Assembly: GCA_048266425.1 (NCBI GenBank)
Contig: JBLWZN010000015.1
Span: forward strand, 1 to 64,000
Direction of reading: 5' to 3'
DNA: 64,000 bases
From: Cerina sp048266425
Lineage (GTDB): Bacteria > Bacteroidota > Bacteroidia > Flavobacteriales > Flavobacteriaceae
Below, one piece after another: positions 17,125 to 27,242 of this stretch (the first letter of the stretch is position 1; each line of letters begins with the position of its first letter). Below the pieces are notes generated by a model. That model did no database searches and had not been told where the DNA came from. It saw only the letters and a list, made by a program, of their open reading frames with translations. Both the position numbers and the translations under genes were made by a program.

Positions 17125-19413
17125 TTAGAACGGATATCCAATGGCAAAGTTTAGAATGGTGCCATCCAAATTAAACTTCGTTCGTTCCCCTTTGGGCAAA
17201 TATGGGGTGTTTATTGGAGTGGCCACATCTACGCGGATAACAAAATTTTGGATATCCAATCGGACACCTACCCCTAGACCAATCCCCAATTCGTCAATAA
17301 AATCCTTAGAGAATTTCCCGCCCGGGTAGGATTCGCTTTCTTCGGTAAGCCAAACGTTCCCTGCGTCGGCGAACAATGCTCCTTTTAAATAGGAGAAAAG
17401 GGGAAATCGATATTCCAAATTGGCCTCTAATCGAACGTTCCCGGCCTGGTCATAGTATGTCTCCGTGGCCTCGGTAGTGTCGGGTTTATACGATCCAGGC
17501 CCCAAGGATCGTATCCTAAAAGCTCGGACACTATATGGGCCGCCCGAAAAATACTGTTGGGAAAATGGCATAGTAGTGGAATTGCCATAGGGCAATCCTA
17601 GTCCTGCAAAAACCCTACCTATCAAAAATTGGGAATCCCCCGTTTTAAAATAATATCTAAAATCGATATCAGCTTTGGCATATTGGGAATATTCCAATCC
17701 CAAAAGCGATTTTTTGCCATCATTGTTGGAATCTTTTGCAAATATCCCGAGCAGATTGCCCGCTGTGTCAAAATTTGTTGAAAAGTAGATCGGGTTTTTT
17801 ATTTTGGAATCTCCCAGTTCATTATAGGTGAAGGTATAGGTGAGACCTGCTATAAACTGTTGCTCAAAACTACTGCGCAAATATGGATTGTCCTCCAAAA
17901 TTTGTTCAAATTCCGCCGTAATGTTAGAAGGGTTCACATAGGAGATACTAATTGGGTTTAGCTCGTGGTACACATATCTATTTTCATTCCATTGGTAGCC
18001 AAAAGTGGTGGTGTAGGAAATTAGATTGTACAGTTGACTCCGGTTAAGGTAGTCCCAACCGGCACTTATTTTAGTCTTTGGCACGGCGTATTTAAACTTG
18101 TCCTGAAGGTGGATAGGGAACAGCAATCGCGGAAAAATAAGATCGCCCTGCAAACCCGCCTGGGTACTGCTTAGCCCCGTATTGTTACTACCGCTGGCTA
18201 CCTGCCATTCATAGGCAATGGTGCCGGTAGCCCTAAAAATTTCCCCGCCCCCAAACAGATTACGTTCGTTATAGACAAGGGATAATGCTGGGCCAGCAAA
18301 GTTATTGCTCTTGGAATAGGCCTGTAATTCCGCTTGCAATGACCGTTTGGTAAGGGGGGACAGATAAATTGAGGCATCCAATTTACGGACGGGAGCGCTC
18401 ATGCTATCCTCGCTAATATCGTCAAACTTTATATTTACGTATTTGTATGCTCCAATTGAGGAAAGACGATTGCTTGTTAACCTGGATTTTTCCGGATTGT
18501 ACAACTCTCCTTTTTTTAATAGAATAAAGGGTGCCAGCAGATTTGGTTTAAAGAATTCCGGCTTTTGGATAAACTCCGTACCGGAAATCGATACCGTATC
18601 CTTTGTTTTGTCCTGTTCATCGCTTTCAAGCGAATAGTTGGGATACACCCTTACGGAATTGATCATATAGGGTACCGTCGATTTCTGTGGAACATCGTTC
18701 TTTAAACGTAAATAGAGGTCAAAACGTTTTTTGTCGTACCGGTTCGTATCTGCCTCAAAGATTAGAAAATCGGAATTAAAATTGTAATAGCCATCGGATT
18801 TTAGCTCGTCGTCTATGCGTTTTCGTTCTAGTTTTAGGCGTGCCAGGTCAAATCTAGTCCCGGGCTTTAAAACGGTCGTGGAAAGGTTTTTTTTAATTTC
18901 CTTATAAATGGATAACGAATCGGAATTTAATTGATAGGTTTCCAAGGTATAAGGTTCCTTTACATCAACTTTGTATGCTGCCTTGGCCGTATTTTTGTTT
19001 TTTTGGATGGATGAAGTTATCGAACTATTGAAAAAGCCCCGGTTCTCTAACCGATTGTTGAGCAGCTCTTCGGTTTTGTCCAAATCCACATCGGAAAGAT
19101 AAACGGGTTCTTCCCCAAATTTCTTGTTTAAATATGTATTTAGAAACCCTGGTTTTTCCCGATTGGCTTTATAGTTGAGTAAAAGGCCCCAATAAACCCC
19201 AAGAAATTTTGAATCCGGTTCGGGACGAATTACAGATTCGAGTTCGCTTTTTAAATCTGCCGCTCCTTCAACAGGGGTCCGGAAGTTGAGTTCTAGGTCC
19301 GCGCCACCGTATAGGGTCTCGTTTTCCGGCACGTACTTTTTAACGCTACAGGAATGTAGGATCAGCACGATGGAAAGTAGGGTAAAGGGCGATATGTCTT
19401 TAATACGCTTCAA
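17125..19413 (-). CDS. tamL: TamL: lipidated TamA-type Omp85 outer-membrane protein
   Basis: A 762-residue outer-membrane protein of the BamA/TamA superfamily. The N-terminus has a lipoprotein signal (LLSIVLILHSC, Cys at about residue 22), the mark of the Bacteroidota TamA variant called TamL. POTRA-like domains occupy roughly residues 30-370, with a 16-strand barrel from about 380 to the end; the barrel contains the lid-loop-like FSGGPYSVRAFR and ends in an aromatic-terminated strand (NFAIGYPF). Start is TTG at 19413, 3 bases after the tamB stop, so the two are one operon. Its role with TamB is envelope export or assembly, including possible phospholipid transport. Confidence 0.9.
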   Translation of the reverse strand: MKRIKDISPFTLLSIVLILHSCSVKKYVPENETLYGGADLELNFRTPVEGAADLKSELESVIRPEPDSKFLGVYWGLLLNYKANREKPGFLNTYLNKKFGEEPVYLSDVDLDKTEELLNNRLENRGFFNSSITSSIQKNKNTAKAAYKVDVKEPYTLETYQLNSDSLSIYKEIKKNLSTTVLKPGTRFDLARLKLERKRIDDELKSDGYYNFNSDFLIFEADTNRYDKKRFDLYLRLKNDVPQKSTVPYMINSVRVYPNYSLESDEQDKTKDTVSISGTEFIQKPEFFKPNLLAPFILLKKGELYNPEKSRLTSNRLSSIGAYKYVNIKFDDISEDSMSAPVRKLDASIYLSPLTKRSLQAELQAYSKSNNFAGPALSLVYNERNLFGGGEIFRATGTIAYEWQVASGSNNTGLSSTQAGLQGDLIFPRLLFPIHLQDKFKYAVPKTKISAGWDYLNRSQLYNLISYTTTFGYQWNENRYVYHELNPISISYVNPSNITAEFEQILEDNPYLRSSFEQQFIAGLTYTFTYNELGDSKIKNPIYFSTNFDTAGNLLGIFAKDSNNDGKKSLLGLEYSQYAKADIDFRYYFKTGDSQFLIGRVFAGLGLPYGNSTTMPFSQQYFSGGPYSVRAFRIRSLGPGSYKPDTTEATETYYDQAGNVRLEANLEYRFPLFSYLKGALFADAGNVWLTEESESYPGGKFSKDFIDELGIGLGVGVRLDIQNFVIRVDVATPINTPYLPKGERTKFNLDGTILNFAIGYPF

Positions 19414-19416
19414 ATA

Positions 19417-22400
19417 TTAATCGTTGGTTTGCTTTTGTTCCTTTTTTTTCTTTTTATCCGCTTCTTCCTTAATTTCCTTGGCCCATAGCTCCTTGAACTT
19501 GTTGAATTCCTTGCTAAAGATCAAAGCGATGCCCGTTACTACCAATTGCCCATCCACAACACTCTCATACTCATTTTCCCTGTATCCCTTTAATCGGAAT
19601 TTTCCATTTTCGGTAAGTAGATATTCCAAGCTCACATTTCCGATCATTGGGGTACTCTCGTCCGTGTTTGGGTTGCTGCCCTCTATATCAACCTCGCTGC
19701 CAACCTGTACAATAAGCCGATCGTTAAAGAGACGTTTACGGGCATTGATATCCAATTGTGTCCTATTTTCTGAGGAACTACCCTGATAATCCGTAAAGCT
19801 ATTGAGGCCAAAATCCACCTCCAAGCCGGTATTGCCCAACAACTTGTTCGAAATGTTGTTGAGCTGGCCGGATAATACATCGTTGACATTATCCCGAGCA
19901 ATTGATGCTGCCCCACCAGAGCTGCCGTCACTTCCTGTTGCCGGGAAAAATTGGTTTAGCGCCAAGAGTGAAAATACCTGTTTGTTAAGTTCGTCCTTTT
20001 GTTCGTTCAACTGCTCCACCCTTCCATAGACTTCGCCGCCCATTTCCCCTTGTTTATCTTCGGGCATGTCCAATTGAAACGAGATCTCGGGCTTCAACAA
20101 AACACCGTCTACGTCCAAATAAACCAAAAATGGTAATTTCTGTCTGAATTTTTCGGAGGTTTGGGCGCTTTCTCCAGACGTTTTAACCGCCATCAAGGGG
20201 GCAGGGGAAGTTTCTACCTTATAAATGGCCCGGATATCGAGGGTAGCATCCATAGGGTTTCCGTTCCAGATAATAGTACTTCCTTTGGCTATATTAAACT
20301 TTTTCTTAACCAGATTGTACAGGCCAGCTTCATAATAACCATCGTTTACCTCATATTTCCCAGTAAGTGTGGTGCGGCCATTGGGTTCTACCCCTAATAG
20401 AAAATTCCCGTTGCCCGAAATTTCGAAATTGTCCCCTGCGCGTTCGTCTATGACCACCTTGAATACGGAACTCCCGTCCACGGACAGTTCCACGTCTATA
20501 TCGTAGCCCTTTAGCACGGAGGTCGAGGTTTCGCTTTCCTTGGTTCGGGTAAGAATGTCATCGGGGTTTTCTTTGTTTACAAAGATCACCACTCCTTCTT
20601 TCTCCGTGAGTGCCACTTGATCTTCGGGCACAACAAAGGTAAAGTCCGACCCTTCGTTTACTTTAAATTTTCCTTGGATTTTGGGAATGGAAAGATCTCC
20701 CGAAATTGTGAGGTCGGCATCCAGGTTTATCTTACCGTAAAAAAGGTCGTTGTCTTCCTTGGTGGAATTAACAACTTGAAAATGTTTTGCAGTCAGGGTA
20801 AGGTCGAAAGAAGGATTGGTATAGCTCTCGGTCGAGACCAATCCATCCAACAGGAACTTATCATTATCTCCGTCTATTATGGTGAAATTATTAAAATATA
20901 GCCCTTTATTGTCTAGCTTAATGCCTTCATTGGGAAGTGTAAATCTGGAATTTACCGCTTTAACGACCATCGAGGCCCCGTTAAAATTGAAATTTCCGGA
21001 GTATTTTGGATTTGACGTAGTCCCTGTAATTTTAGCTTTACCGGAAATACTGCCTTCCGATTCCGAAATAGTATTTTTCAGCAAGCTCTCTAGGGCCTTT
21101 ATATCAAGGTGGTCCAATGAAAAATCCAAATCCATGGCGGATTCTTTTTGGGCCGCCACATAACTTCCCTGCAGTCCAAGATCAACCGTGTTCCCTTTTA
21201 GGGACAGGTCAATATTGTATTTCTTTCCCGTTTGGGTGTCCGCCCTTAGGGTCAATTCACCCAAAGGAATTTCCAGAACGTTTAGGTTATTTATGGTAAG
21301 GTCTGCCAACACCCCGAGTTCGTTAAATGGATTTTCCACCACCAGTTTGCCGTTTATTGCGCCGTTTGCCAGTATCTTCTCCGTATTTAGAAAACGGGTG
21401 AAGGTAGCAACGTTAAAATTCTCGAAAAGAATCGCCAAATGATCTGGAGCTACATCGGGGATAGATGTGCTTAAGGTGAACTTTTGTTGACCCCTGTTAA
21501 GATCAAAATCGGTGACCGCAACGTGTTTTTTAAACCAAATAATTTGATTGCTTGATGGAATGGCCCAAGGTTTTTTATTCAAAACAAGCCCTTCGGGACT
21601 TACACGGTACACAATGGTGTCTCCTTTAATTTCCACCTCGGATCGCACGTGCGCCAGTTTTTCTCCTTCCAAAAACGTGTCGAAATCCATTGTTAGTTTT
21701 TGATCTTTTAAAGACCCGCTTAAAGAAACCTTCGGGATGGATAGGGGGCCGGTTTTTAACTGTTCCCAACCTACATCAAAACTAAGGTTTTTATTATTCC
21801 CCTTTAAATCCAAGTGGAGACTATCCAACTTATTCTCGTTGTATTGCACGTGAAGGGCCTTTAAATTTGCGGTGATCTGATGGGATGCTTGATCAAAATC
21901 AACCTTTAAATGCACGGAATCCATTTGGTCCAATCCATCCAAAAATACCTCTTTAAGAATGGGCGGGTTGTGCAGGGCGATATCCAAATTCATTGCTATA
22001 GGCGGTCGCAGGGTATCCCTGTATATCGTATCCGAAAGATAATTATTGAAATGTTCCTTTAGGGCTTGTGCCAAGATCGAAGGCGGGACATTGGAATTGA
22101 GATCCAGGTCCACAATCTTACTTTTTAAATTGATCCGGGTTGCATTTTTCTGGACCGACGCAAGGACATTGAGGCCTCCGAAAAGAAAGGAATTACCGTC
22201 ATACACCGCTACCCCGTCATCCATATAGGCTTTTATATCAAAATTGTCCTTGTTTCCCGAAAAGTCGACGTTCAATTTAAATTTTGTCCTGATCTCTTTT
22301 TGGGTAAATCCAAGTGCGTTAAGATCAGCCCCTTTCAAATCAAGTATCAGGCCAATTCTGGACGATACGGAATCCAGATCAAAGATTAGATGTGACTCCA

Positions 22401-24426
22401 TATCAAAGTTGTGGTCCCTATAGACCAGATCGGCCTCCCCTTTACCCTCCTTCATTTCCCCGTCCAATTTTAAATTGGAAAAGTCGTAGGAATCGTAAGA
22501 CAAGGAACTAAAATCCGAGGTCAAATGAGCATCCAAACTGTTGACCGACAAACCTTTACCCGATGCATGTGCAGTAAAAGTGAGCGGTCCAATTTTATTA
22601 TTCTGAATAATTTGCCCCAACTCAAGTTTCTCTACTTTCAATTGTGCGTCAAAGGTAAGAGTATCCTTGGTGAATAAACTGCCTTCCAAATTAATAGTGC
22701 CGTCTGAAGTAATTAAGTGGGCCTTGGTGGACAAATCATAAAGATTTCCTGTAAGATTTCCATTTAGGAGCAGGGTGTCAGGGATGGATATGCCCAATTC
22801 CTTTTCAGAAATAAACTTACTGACGTCCGTGCTGTCCGTCTTAAATTGGATCTCGTCCAAATTATATTCCAGTTGCCCGGTCTGGGTAATGTTTTTTACG
22901 GAGCCATTGACTTTAAGAAAGGTTGATTCTCCCCAATTTACTGCCGAATTTTTAATAGTCAATTCCGCCAACGTTCCAGCGACATTAAGCTTGCCGTTAA
23001 TTATTTTGTCCGACAGGGCCTTTATATACGGATTTTCTTCAAGTGCTGATTGAAATATAAAAGCGTCTTTGGCACTTAGGTGAAATTTGGGAATATTTAT
23101 GGCAACGGTCGCTTTTTCAGGGACGTTCAGTAATTGATCCAACGACGGGTAGTCCATACGCACATTTCCCTGCACCCCGCTATTTTTGGTCTTCAGAACA
23201 AATTTGGAAAGGGACAGCTCCTTTTGCTTAACCATAAGGTCCAAGGTAAGATCTTGGAGTTGTAATCCACTTCGTTCTGTAAATGAAAATGTGTTCAGTC
23301 GCAATTTGGCCTCCTCGCCCTCCAAGGTTAGATCCTGCGAATTAATAGTTAAGTCATGGAAAAATACATGATTAGGGTTAAAAACACCCACAGAGTCCTT
23401 CATTTTACCTTGTTTAAACTCGATCTGGTTTGTGAGCAGGTCAATTTCATCGACTTTCACCTTCCAATCGGGCCATTTAAAAACGAAAGGTTTGGATTTG
23501 GAGGAATCAAGTGCAACTTCTTTTGGCATTACATCCGTGATATACCGAATTTCCGAGTTGTGAAGGGCCAGTTTTCCCATTTCGATAGTTCTATTTTCCA
23601 AATCGGCTTCGGGCAATTCAAACTTAAAATCTGCCAGCTTTAATAGGGCCATTTGCTGGTCTGGAAGTGATTCGTACCTTAGTGCGACATCGGTGAAATG
23701 GAAATCATCAATTTGCAAATAGGGCAGGGGTGAGGTAGAAGTTGTATCTGCATTGGTTTTAAACGGTTTGGTCTGGGTATAGGCTAGATCGGATTTGGAA
23801 AGGATAAACTTATTGACCCGGAATCTCATTTTATCCAAATCCAGTTCGTCAATATTTAGCCGAAGTTGTCCGAGTACTGCCTTACTTTGAATACCCAGTA
23901 CCTCATCATCAAATACCAATTTAAAATCCTTAAGATTAATGTTTCCTACTTTGATGGGCATGCTCTGTGCCGTTGTGTCCGCTGTTTGAGTGGTATCGGC
24001 AGATGTAAACGCATCGATCAGAAAATCAAAGTTAAATTTTCCGGTGCTCTCTTTTCTTTCGATATTGGCCCTTACCCCGGACCAATCCAAGGACCTTAAA
24101 TCAAATTCCTTCCCCCGAATCAAAGGAATCAGACCTATTGATGCTTCCAGGTTTTTGGAATATAACAAGGTATCCCCCTTTTTGTCCTCCAAATAAAGTC
24201 CTTCAATACTAATGGCACCTGAAAAGGTAAGGAAAAGCCGATCTATCATTACCTTGGTCTCGGTTTTCTGGGCTACATAATCCAAAACTTTGGAAACAAT
24301 AATGCCTTGTCCCCATGGACTCCTCACAACCAAAACCAGGATAAAAAAAAGCAACGACAGAACTGCCGCGATACGTGCGACAATCTTAAGAAACCTGTAC
24401 TTTTTTTGCTTTTTTTTCTTGACCAT
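19417..24426 (-). CDS. tamB: TamB/AsmA-like translocation and assembly module protein
   Basis: A very large (1669-residue) periplasm-spanning protein. One N-terminal transmembrane helix (about residues 11-32, after a Lys-rich start) anchors it in the inner membrane. The body is long runs of alternating beta-strand repeats (many LDLDL/LKLDGxL-type strands), as in lipid-conducting bridge proteins. The C-terminal DUF490 domain (about residues 1230-1630) carries RDNVNDVLSGQL, DFGLNSFTDYQG and RKRLFNDRLIVQVGSEVD; a Lys/Glu-rich tail follows. It is the inner-membrane partner of TamL and precedes tamL in the operon by 3 bases. Start is ATG, with an exact -7 box upstream. Confidence 0.92.
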   Translation of the reverse strand: MVKKKKQKKYRFLKIVARIAAVLSLLFFILVLVVRSPWGQGIIVSKVLDYVAQKTETKVMIDRLFLTFSGAISIEGLYLEDKKGDTLLYSKNLEASIGLIPLIRGKEFDLRSLDWSGVRANIERKESTGKFNFDFLIDAFTSADTTQTADTTAQSMPIKVGNINLKDFKLVFDDEVLGIQSKAVLGQLRLNIDELDLDKMRFRVNKFILSKSDLAYTQTKPFKTNADTTSTSPLPYLQIDDFHFTDVALRYESLPDQQMALLKLADFKFELPEADLENRTIEMGKLALHNSEIRYITDVMPKEVALDSSKSKPFVFKWPDWKVKVDEIDLLTNQIEFKQGKMKDSVGVFNPNHVFFHDLTINSQDLTLEGEEAKLRLNTFSFTERSGLQLQDLTLDLMVKQKELSLSKFVLKTKNSGVQGNVRMDYPSLDQLLNVPEKATVAINIPKFHLSAKDAFIFQSALEENPYIKALSDKIINGKLNVAGTLAELTIKNSAVNWGESTFLKVNGSVKNITQTGQLEYNLDEIQFKTDSTDVSKFISEKELGISIPDTLLLNGNLTGNLYDLSTKAHLITSDGTINLEGSLFTKDTLTFDAQLKVEKLELGQIIQNNKIGPLTFTAHASGKGLSVNSLDAHLTSDFSSLSYDSYDFSNLKLDGEMKEGKGEADLVYRDHNFDMESHLIFDLDSVSSRIGLILDLKGADLNALGFTQKEIRTKFKLNVDFSGNKDNFDIKAYMDDGVAVYDGNSFLFGGLNVLASVQKNATRINLKSKIVDLDLNSNVPPSILAQALKEHFNNYLSDTIYRDTLRPPIAMNLDIALHNPPILKEVFLDGLDQMDSVHLKVDFDQASHQITANLKALHVQYNENKLDSLHLDLKGNNKNLSFDVGWEQLKTGPLSIPKVSLSGSLKDQKLTMDFDTFLEGEKLAHVRSEVEIKGDTIVYRVSPEGLVLNKKPWAIPSSNQIIWFKKHVAVTDFDLNRGQQKFTLSTSIPDVAPDHLAILFENFNVATFTRFLNTEKILANGAINGKLVVENPFNELGVLADLTINNLNVLEIPLGELTLRADTQTGKKYNIDLSLKGNTVDLGLQGSYVAAQKESAMDLDFSLDHLDIKALESLLKNTISESEGSISGKAKITGTTSNPKYSGNFNFNGASMVVKAVNSRFTLPNEGIKLDNKGLYFNNFTIIDGDNDKFLLDGLVSTESYTNPSFDLTLTAKHFQVVNSTKEDNDLFYGKINLDADLTISGDLSIPKIQGKFKVNEGSDFTFVVPEDQVALTEKEGVVIFVNKENPDDILTRTKESETSTSVLKGYDIDVELSVDGSSVFKVVIDERAGDNFEISGNGNFLLGVEPNGRTTLTGKYEVNDGYYEAGLYNLVKKKFNIAKGSTIIWNGNPMDATLDIRAIYKVETSPAPLMAVKTSGESAQTSEKFRQKLPFLVYLDVDGVLLKPEISFQLDMPEDKQGEMGGEVYGRVEQLNEQKDELNKQVFSLLALNQFFPATGSDGSSGGAASIARDNVNDVLSGQLNNISNKLLGNTGLEVDFGLNSFTDYQGSSSENRTQLDINARKRLFNDRLIVQVGSEVDIEGSNPNTDESTPMIGNVSLEYLLTENGKFRLKGYRENEYESVVDGQLVVTGIALIFSKEFNKFKELWAKEIKEEADKKKKKEQKQTND

Positions 24427-24458
24427 GGAGCGGATTTAAATCGCCTTTTACGCAATAA

Positions 24459-24466
24459 CAAAGCTA
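24459..24466 (-). promoter_or_regulatory. -7 box TAGCTTTG of the tamB-tamL operon
   Basis: Exact TAnnTTTG on the minus strand, 32 bases before the tamB ATG. The same octamer is used by the degenerate OmpA-like gene at 45340. Confidence 0.55.
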
Positions 24467-24919
24467 CAAGGTAAAATATATAAATATTTACAATTCCTTA
24501 TTAAAAGCGTCCAAATATTCCTGCTTAATTATTAAACGGTCACTAAACATACTCAAATCAATTTTTAAATTTGTTTTAAATAACTTTTCTGGTCAATATT
24601 TACTTTGATAGGGTTCTTGAAATGCTGGCCAGTTCCTATTTTTAAATTGCGGATCTTATTAAATTGGGTTTTTAAAATGTACACAATTTAGTTTAATATT
24701 GTCTCCTCTTATTGAACTTGTTAAAACTTTTCCCTATATCTGCGAATTTCACATTTTGCCAAAAATTTCAGTCTTTTCACCCCCACTTGGATACCTAACC
24801 AATAGGGTTTTATATGCCCTTGGCGATTGTAAATTCTCATATTTTTTTGTAATCGGAGGCATTCTTTCCTTACTTTTATGGATATTGGCACCAACTTTTT
24901 GATCAATATGTTATAAGCT
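24467..24919. other. Divergent spacer between tamB and an mscS gene; no gene seen
   Basis: About 450 AT-rich bases. Short open frames on both strands (for example 24699-24902 on the plus strand) overlap each other and have no family features. No 7-base phasing or stable hairpin was seen, and no -7 box was recognised before the mscS ATG. Confidence 0.3.
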
Positions 24920-25816
24920 ATGAATATTCCAAAAAATAAATTTTCGATAGAGGATGCTATGTCCAAACTTTGGGACAAGCTCGATGGTTGGTTGGATGCG
25001 CTGATCCTAAATCTGCCGAACATTGTTATAGCAATCCTTATTATGACGGTGTTCTACTTCGTGGCAAGAGGACTGGCCCGATTCTTTAAGAATGTGTTGC
25101 TAAAACGCATAAGCCAGGTTTCCATTAGGGAGATTATCAGCAAGATTATATTCATTATTGTCTTGCTTGTTGGGTTTTTTATATCGACCGGGGTCTTGGG
25201 ATTGGATCGTTTGCTTACGGGCGTCCTTGCGGGTGCTGGGGTTATAGGGCTGGCCATCGGCTTGGCCTTGCAAGGCACTTTGAGCGATACTTTTAGCGGG
25301 GTGGTGCTATCGTTCCTTCCGCATATCCGTATCAATGATTATATAGAATCGGACACTGTTAAAGGTTTTGTATCCGAGATCAACCTGCGCAATATCATGA
25401 TTCACAGGACCGATGGAAATTATGTGATAATTCCGAATTCCAAATTCACGGAGAAGCCGTTCCTTAACTATTCCCTAAGCTCCAGGAGCAGGATTTCGGT
25501 AAGTTGTGGAGTGGGTTATGAATGCAATTTACAACAGGTTGAAGATCTTGTAACAAAAATAATATCCGAAAATTTTGAACAGCAAGAAGGGGAGCGGGTA
25601 GAATTCTATTTCACGGAATTTGGCGATAGTTCCATCAATTTTATTACACGCTTTTGGGTTGATATGACCCGTACAAGGGAAGAATATGCGGCCAGGCACA
25701 AGGCTATTAAATTGATAAGGCAACATTTCAGGGAAAACAATATCAATATTCCATTTCCCATCCGGACGTTGGATTTTGCCAAGAACGAACTGCGTATAGA
25801 TAAGGATAAAAAATAG
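24920..25816 (+). CDS. Small-conductance mechanosensitive channel (MscS family)
   Basis: An inner-membrane tension-gated channel releasing solutes on osmotic downshock. The 298-residue protein has three N-terminal helices (about residues 32-55, 72-95 and 98-130), the last being the Gly/Ala-rich pore helix (TGVLAGAGVIGLAIGLALQGTL), then the beta domain (FLPHIRINDYIESDTVKGFVSEI, VIIPNSKF) and a cytoplasmic alpha/beta vestibule. Size matches E. coli MscS. It is a paralogue of the channel at 31661-32479. A hairpin terminator follows directly. Confidence 0.93.
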   Translation: MNIPKNKFSIEDAMSKLWDKLDGWLDALILNLPNIVIAILIMTVFYFVARGLARFFKNVLLKRISQVSIREIISKIIFIIVLLVGFFISTGVLGLDRLLTGVLAGAGVIGLAIGLALQGTLSDTFSGVVLSFLPHIRINDYIESDTVKGFVSEINLRNIMIHRTDGNYVIIPNSKFTEKPFLNYSLSSRSRISVSCGVGYECNLQQVEDLVTKIISENFEQQEGERVEFYFTEFGDSSINFITRFWVDMTRTREEYAARHKAIKLIRQHFRENNINIPFPIRTLDFAKNELRIDKDKK

Positions 25817-25844
25817 GAATGACCATAGAGTTCTATGGCCATTC
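25817..25844. terminator. Bidirectional hairpin terminator
   Basis: A near-palindromic stem (GAATGACCATAGAG with TTCTATGGCCATTC) lies directly after the mscS stop and between convergent genes. In the minus direction it is followed by a TTTTTT run, so it suits termination of the head-GIN gene best. Confidence 0.65.
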
Positions 25845-25875
25845 TTAAGTATTTTATACAGTCACTTCACTAATT

Positions 25876-26553
25876 CTAGTGCACTGTAATGGTTCCACCA
25901 AGAGACTTATCCTGTTTTACATTTTCGGGATTGCCATAAATATCGATAGTTCCGCCAGCGGTTACATGGGCATCTACCATTTTTTTGGCATTTACCGTTG
26001 CATTGCCACCAGCAAGTACGTTTACCGTGGTCTGATCATTGCTTAAATCCTTGCCGTTAAAGGACCCACCGGAATTAATTTCAATTTTTTGAATTGTTGC
26101 CGATCCGGATACCTTGATAACACCTCCGGTTATTGCTTTGGAATCAACGTTTTCAGCATTTACTTTCACGTTGATTTCCCCGCCCTCTTGGGCACTAAAC
26201 GTTAGATATTTACCGCCCAAGGTGCCTTTGGTAGAAATTTTTGCACTTTCGTTCACGTCCAAGCCTACTATATCCTCGGAGTGATAAATAACGACATCGG
26301 TATGTTTCCCGGCAAGCATTTTGCCCATCCTCATTTTGACCTTAAGTTCTCCTTTTTTGATCACTAGATCTACCTGGTCCTGGTCGTCACCGGTGATTAC
26401 GGCCTTGTTGGAGGAGCTTTTTACCAACGTTACACCGATTTGGTCAAAGACCTTCAATTTAGTGAACTTCTTTAAATCTTTGGTGGTTTCCTGGGCAGTG
26501 ACCAAAAATCCGGCCAATAGAAATATTGCTACAAAAATATTCGATTTTTTCAT
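25876..26553 (-). CDS. Head GIN domain (DUF2807) secreted protein
   Basis: A 225-residue exported protein with a signal peptide (NIFVAIFLLAGFLVTAQ). The mature part is a beta-helix of repeating short strands with many Gly/Val/Thr turns (STKGTLGGKYLTFSAQEGGE, GGVIKVSGSATIQKIEINSG), typical of DUF2807, sometimes called the putative autotransporter adhesin head GIN domain. It probably sits in the periplasm or at the cell surface. The biochemical role of the family is unknown. It has its own exact -7 box 34 bases upstream and a shared terminator downstream. Confidence 0.88.
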   Translation of the reverse strand: MKKSNIFVAIFLLAGFLVTAQETTKDLKKFTKLKVFDQIGVTLVKSSSNKAVITGDDQDQVDLVIKKGELKVKMRMGKMLAGKHTDVVIYHSEDIVGLDVNESAKISTKGTLGGKYLTFSAQEGGEINVKVNAENVDSKAITGGVIKVSGSATIQKIEINSGGSFNGKDLSNDQTTVNVLAGGNATVNAKKMVDAHVTAGGTIDIYGNPENVKQDKSLGGTITVH

Positions 26554-26587
26554 TTTACTGGTTTTTAGTGTCTAGAATGCTATAATT

Positions 26588-26595
26588 CAAATATA
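26588..26595 (-). promoter_or_regulatory. -7 box TATATTTG of the head-GIN gene
   Basis: Exact TAnnTTTG on the minus strand, 34 bases before the ATG at 26553. Confidence 0.5.
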
Positions 26596-26714
26596 AGTGT
26601 TTTTCCTATTAAAAGACCAGTTGAACGTCATTTTATTCTAGGCGGAAACACTTAAAAATCGGGGAAGTTTTAGGGTAGATTTACGAGAGCTACGGTAGGC
26701 GCAGTACACCTTTA

Positions 26715-27161
26715 TCAATTATGCCGGGCGGTATTTATCTCCAGCCAATATCCTTCGGGATCTTGTAGATAAATCTGCCTTACACCATCCTTGCGGTTGG
26801 TTATCGAATTCTTGGTTCCGGCCCAGTCCTCATAGGCTATATTGTTCTTTTCCAAAACTTTTATAAATTCTTCCAAATCTTGGGTAGACAGGCAAAGATG
26901 TTGATTCTTGTCCTTTTGGACCGTAATATTTTCATTTTTTATAAGGTGCAGGGCCGAACCGTTAATATCGAACCAGCGTCGGGTAGCCTTGGTCTCGGTT
27001 GAGGTAATCTCCCTAAGCTGTAAAATATTTGCATAAAAATCGGCTTCCTTCTCCAAATTCTTCACTACAAAGGCTTGGTGGTCAATAACAAAATCAAAGG
27101 TCTGGGCCTGGCCAAGAAAGGAACCTAAAATCAGTATTGATAGAATTAATTTGCTCTTCAT
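26715..27161 (-). CDS. Secreted VOC-family (glyoxalase/dioxygenase-like) protein
   Basis: A vicinal-oxygen-chelate fold protein with an N-terminal signal peptide, unusual for this mostly cytoplasmic family. From the ATG at 27161 the signal is MKSKLILSILILGSFLGQAQ; an ATG 36 bases upstream would add 12 residues ahead of the Lys-rich signal start and is less likely. Metal-ligand-like positions are visible: DHQAFVVKNLEKEADFY (first His), HLCLSTQDLEEF (second His) and DPEGYWLEI (final Glu). Substrate unknown. It follows the S41 protease gene on the same strand with an 81-base gap and could be cotranscribed. Confidence 0.82.
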   Translation of the reverse strand: MKSKLILSILILGSFLGQAQTFDFVIDHQAFVVKNLEKEADFYANILQLREITSTETKATRRWFDINGSALHLIKNENITVQKDKNQHLCLSTQDLEEFIKVLEKNNIAYEDWAGTKNSITNRKDGVRQIYLQDPEGYWLEINTARHN

Positions 27162-27242
27162 TTTTTGGAAACTGGTTTTAGTGTTAACCTGACCCATGGG
27201 CCCCTAAAATTTCATTTGGCAATAAATATAATAGAAAAAAGA

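Noticed and set aside
24699..24902. 67-residue open frame in the tamB-mscS spacer
   Set aside because: An overlapping opposite-strand frame exists, composition is not protein-like, and no promoter or family signal was seen.
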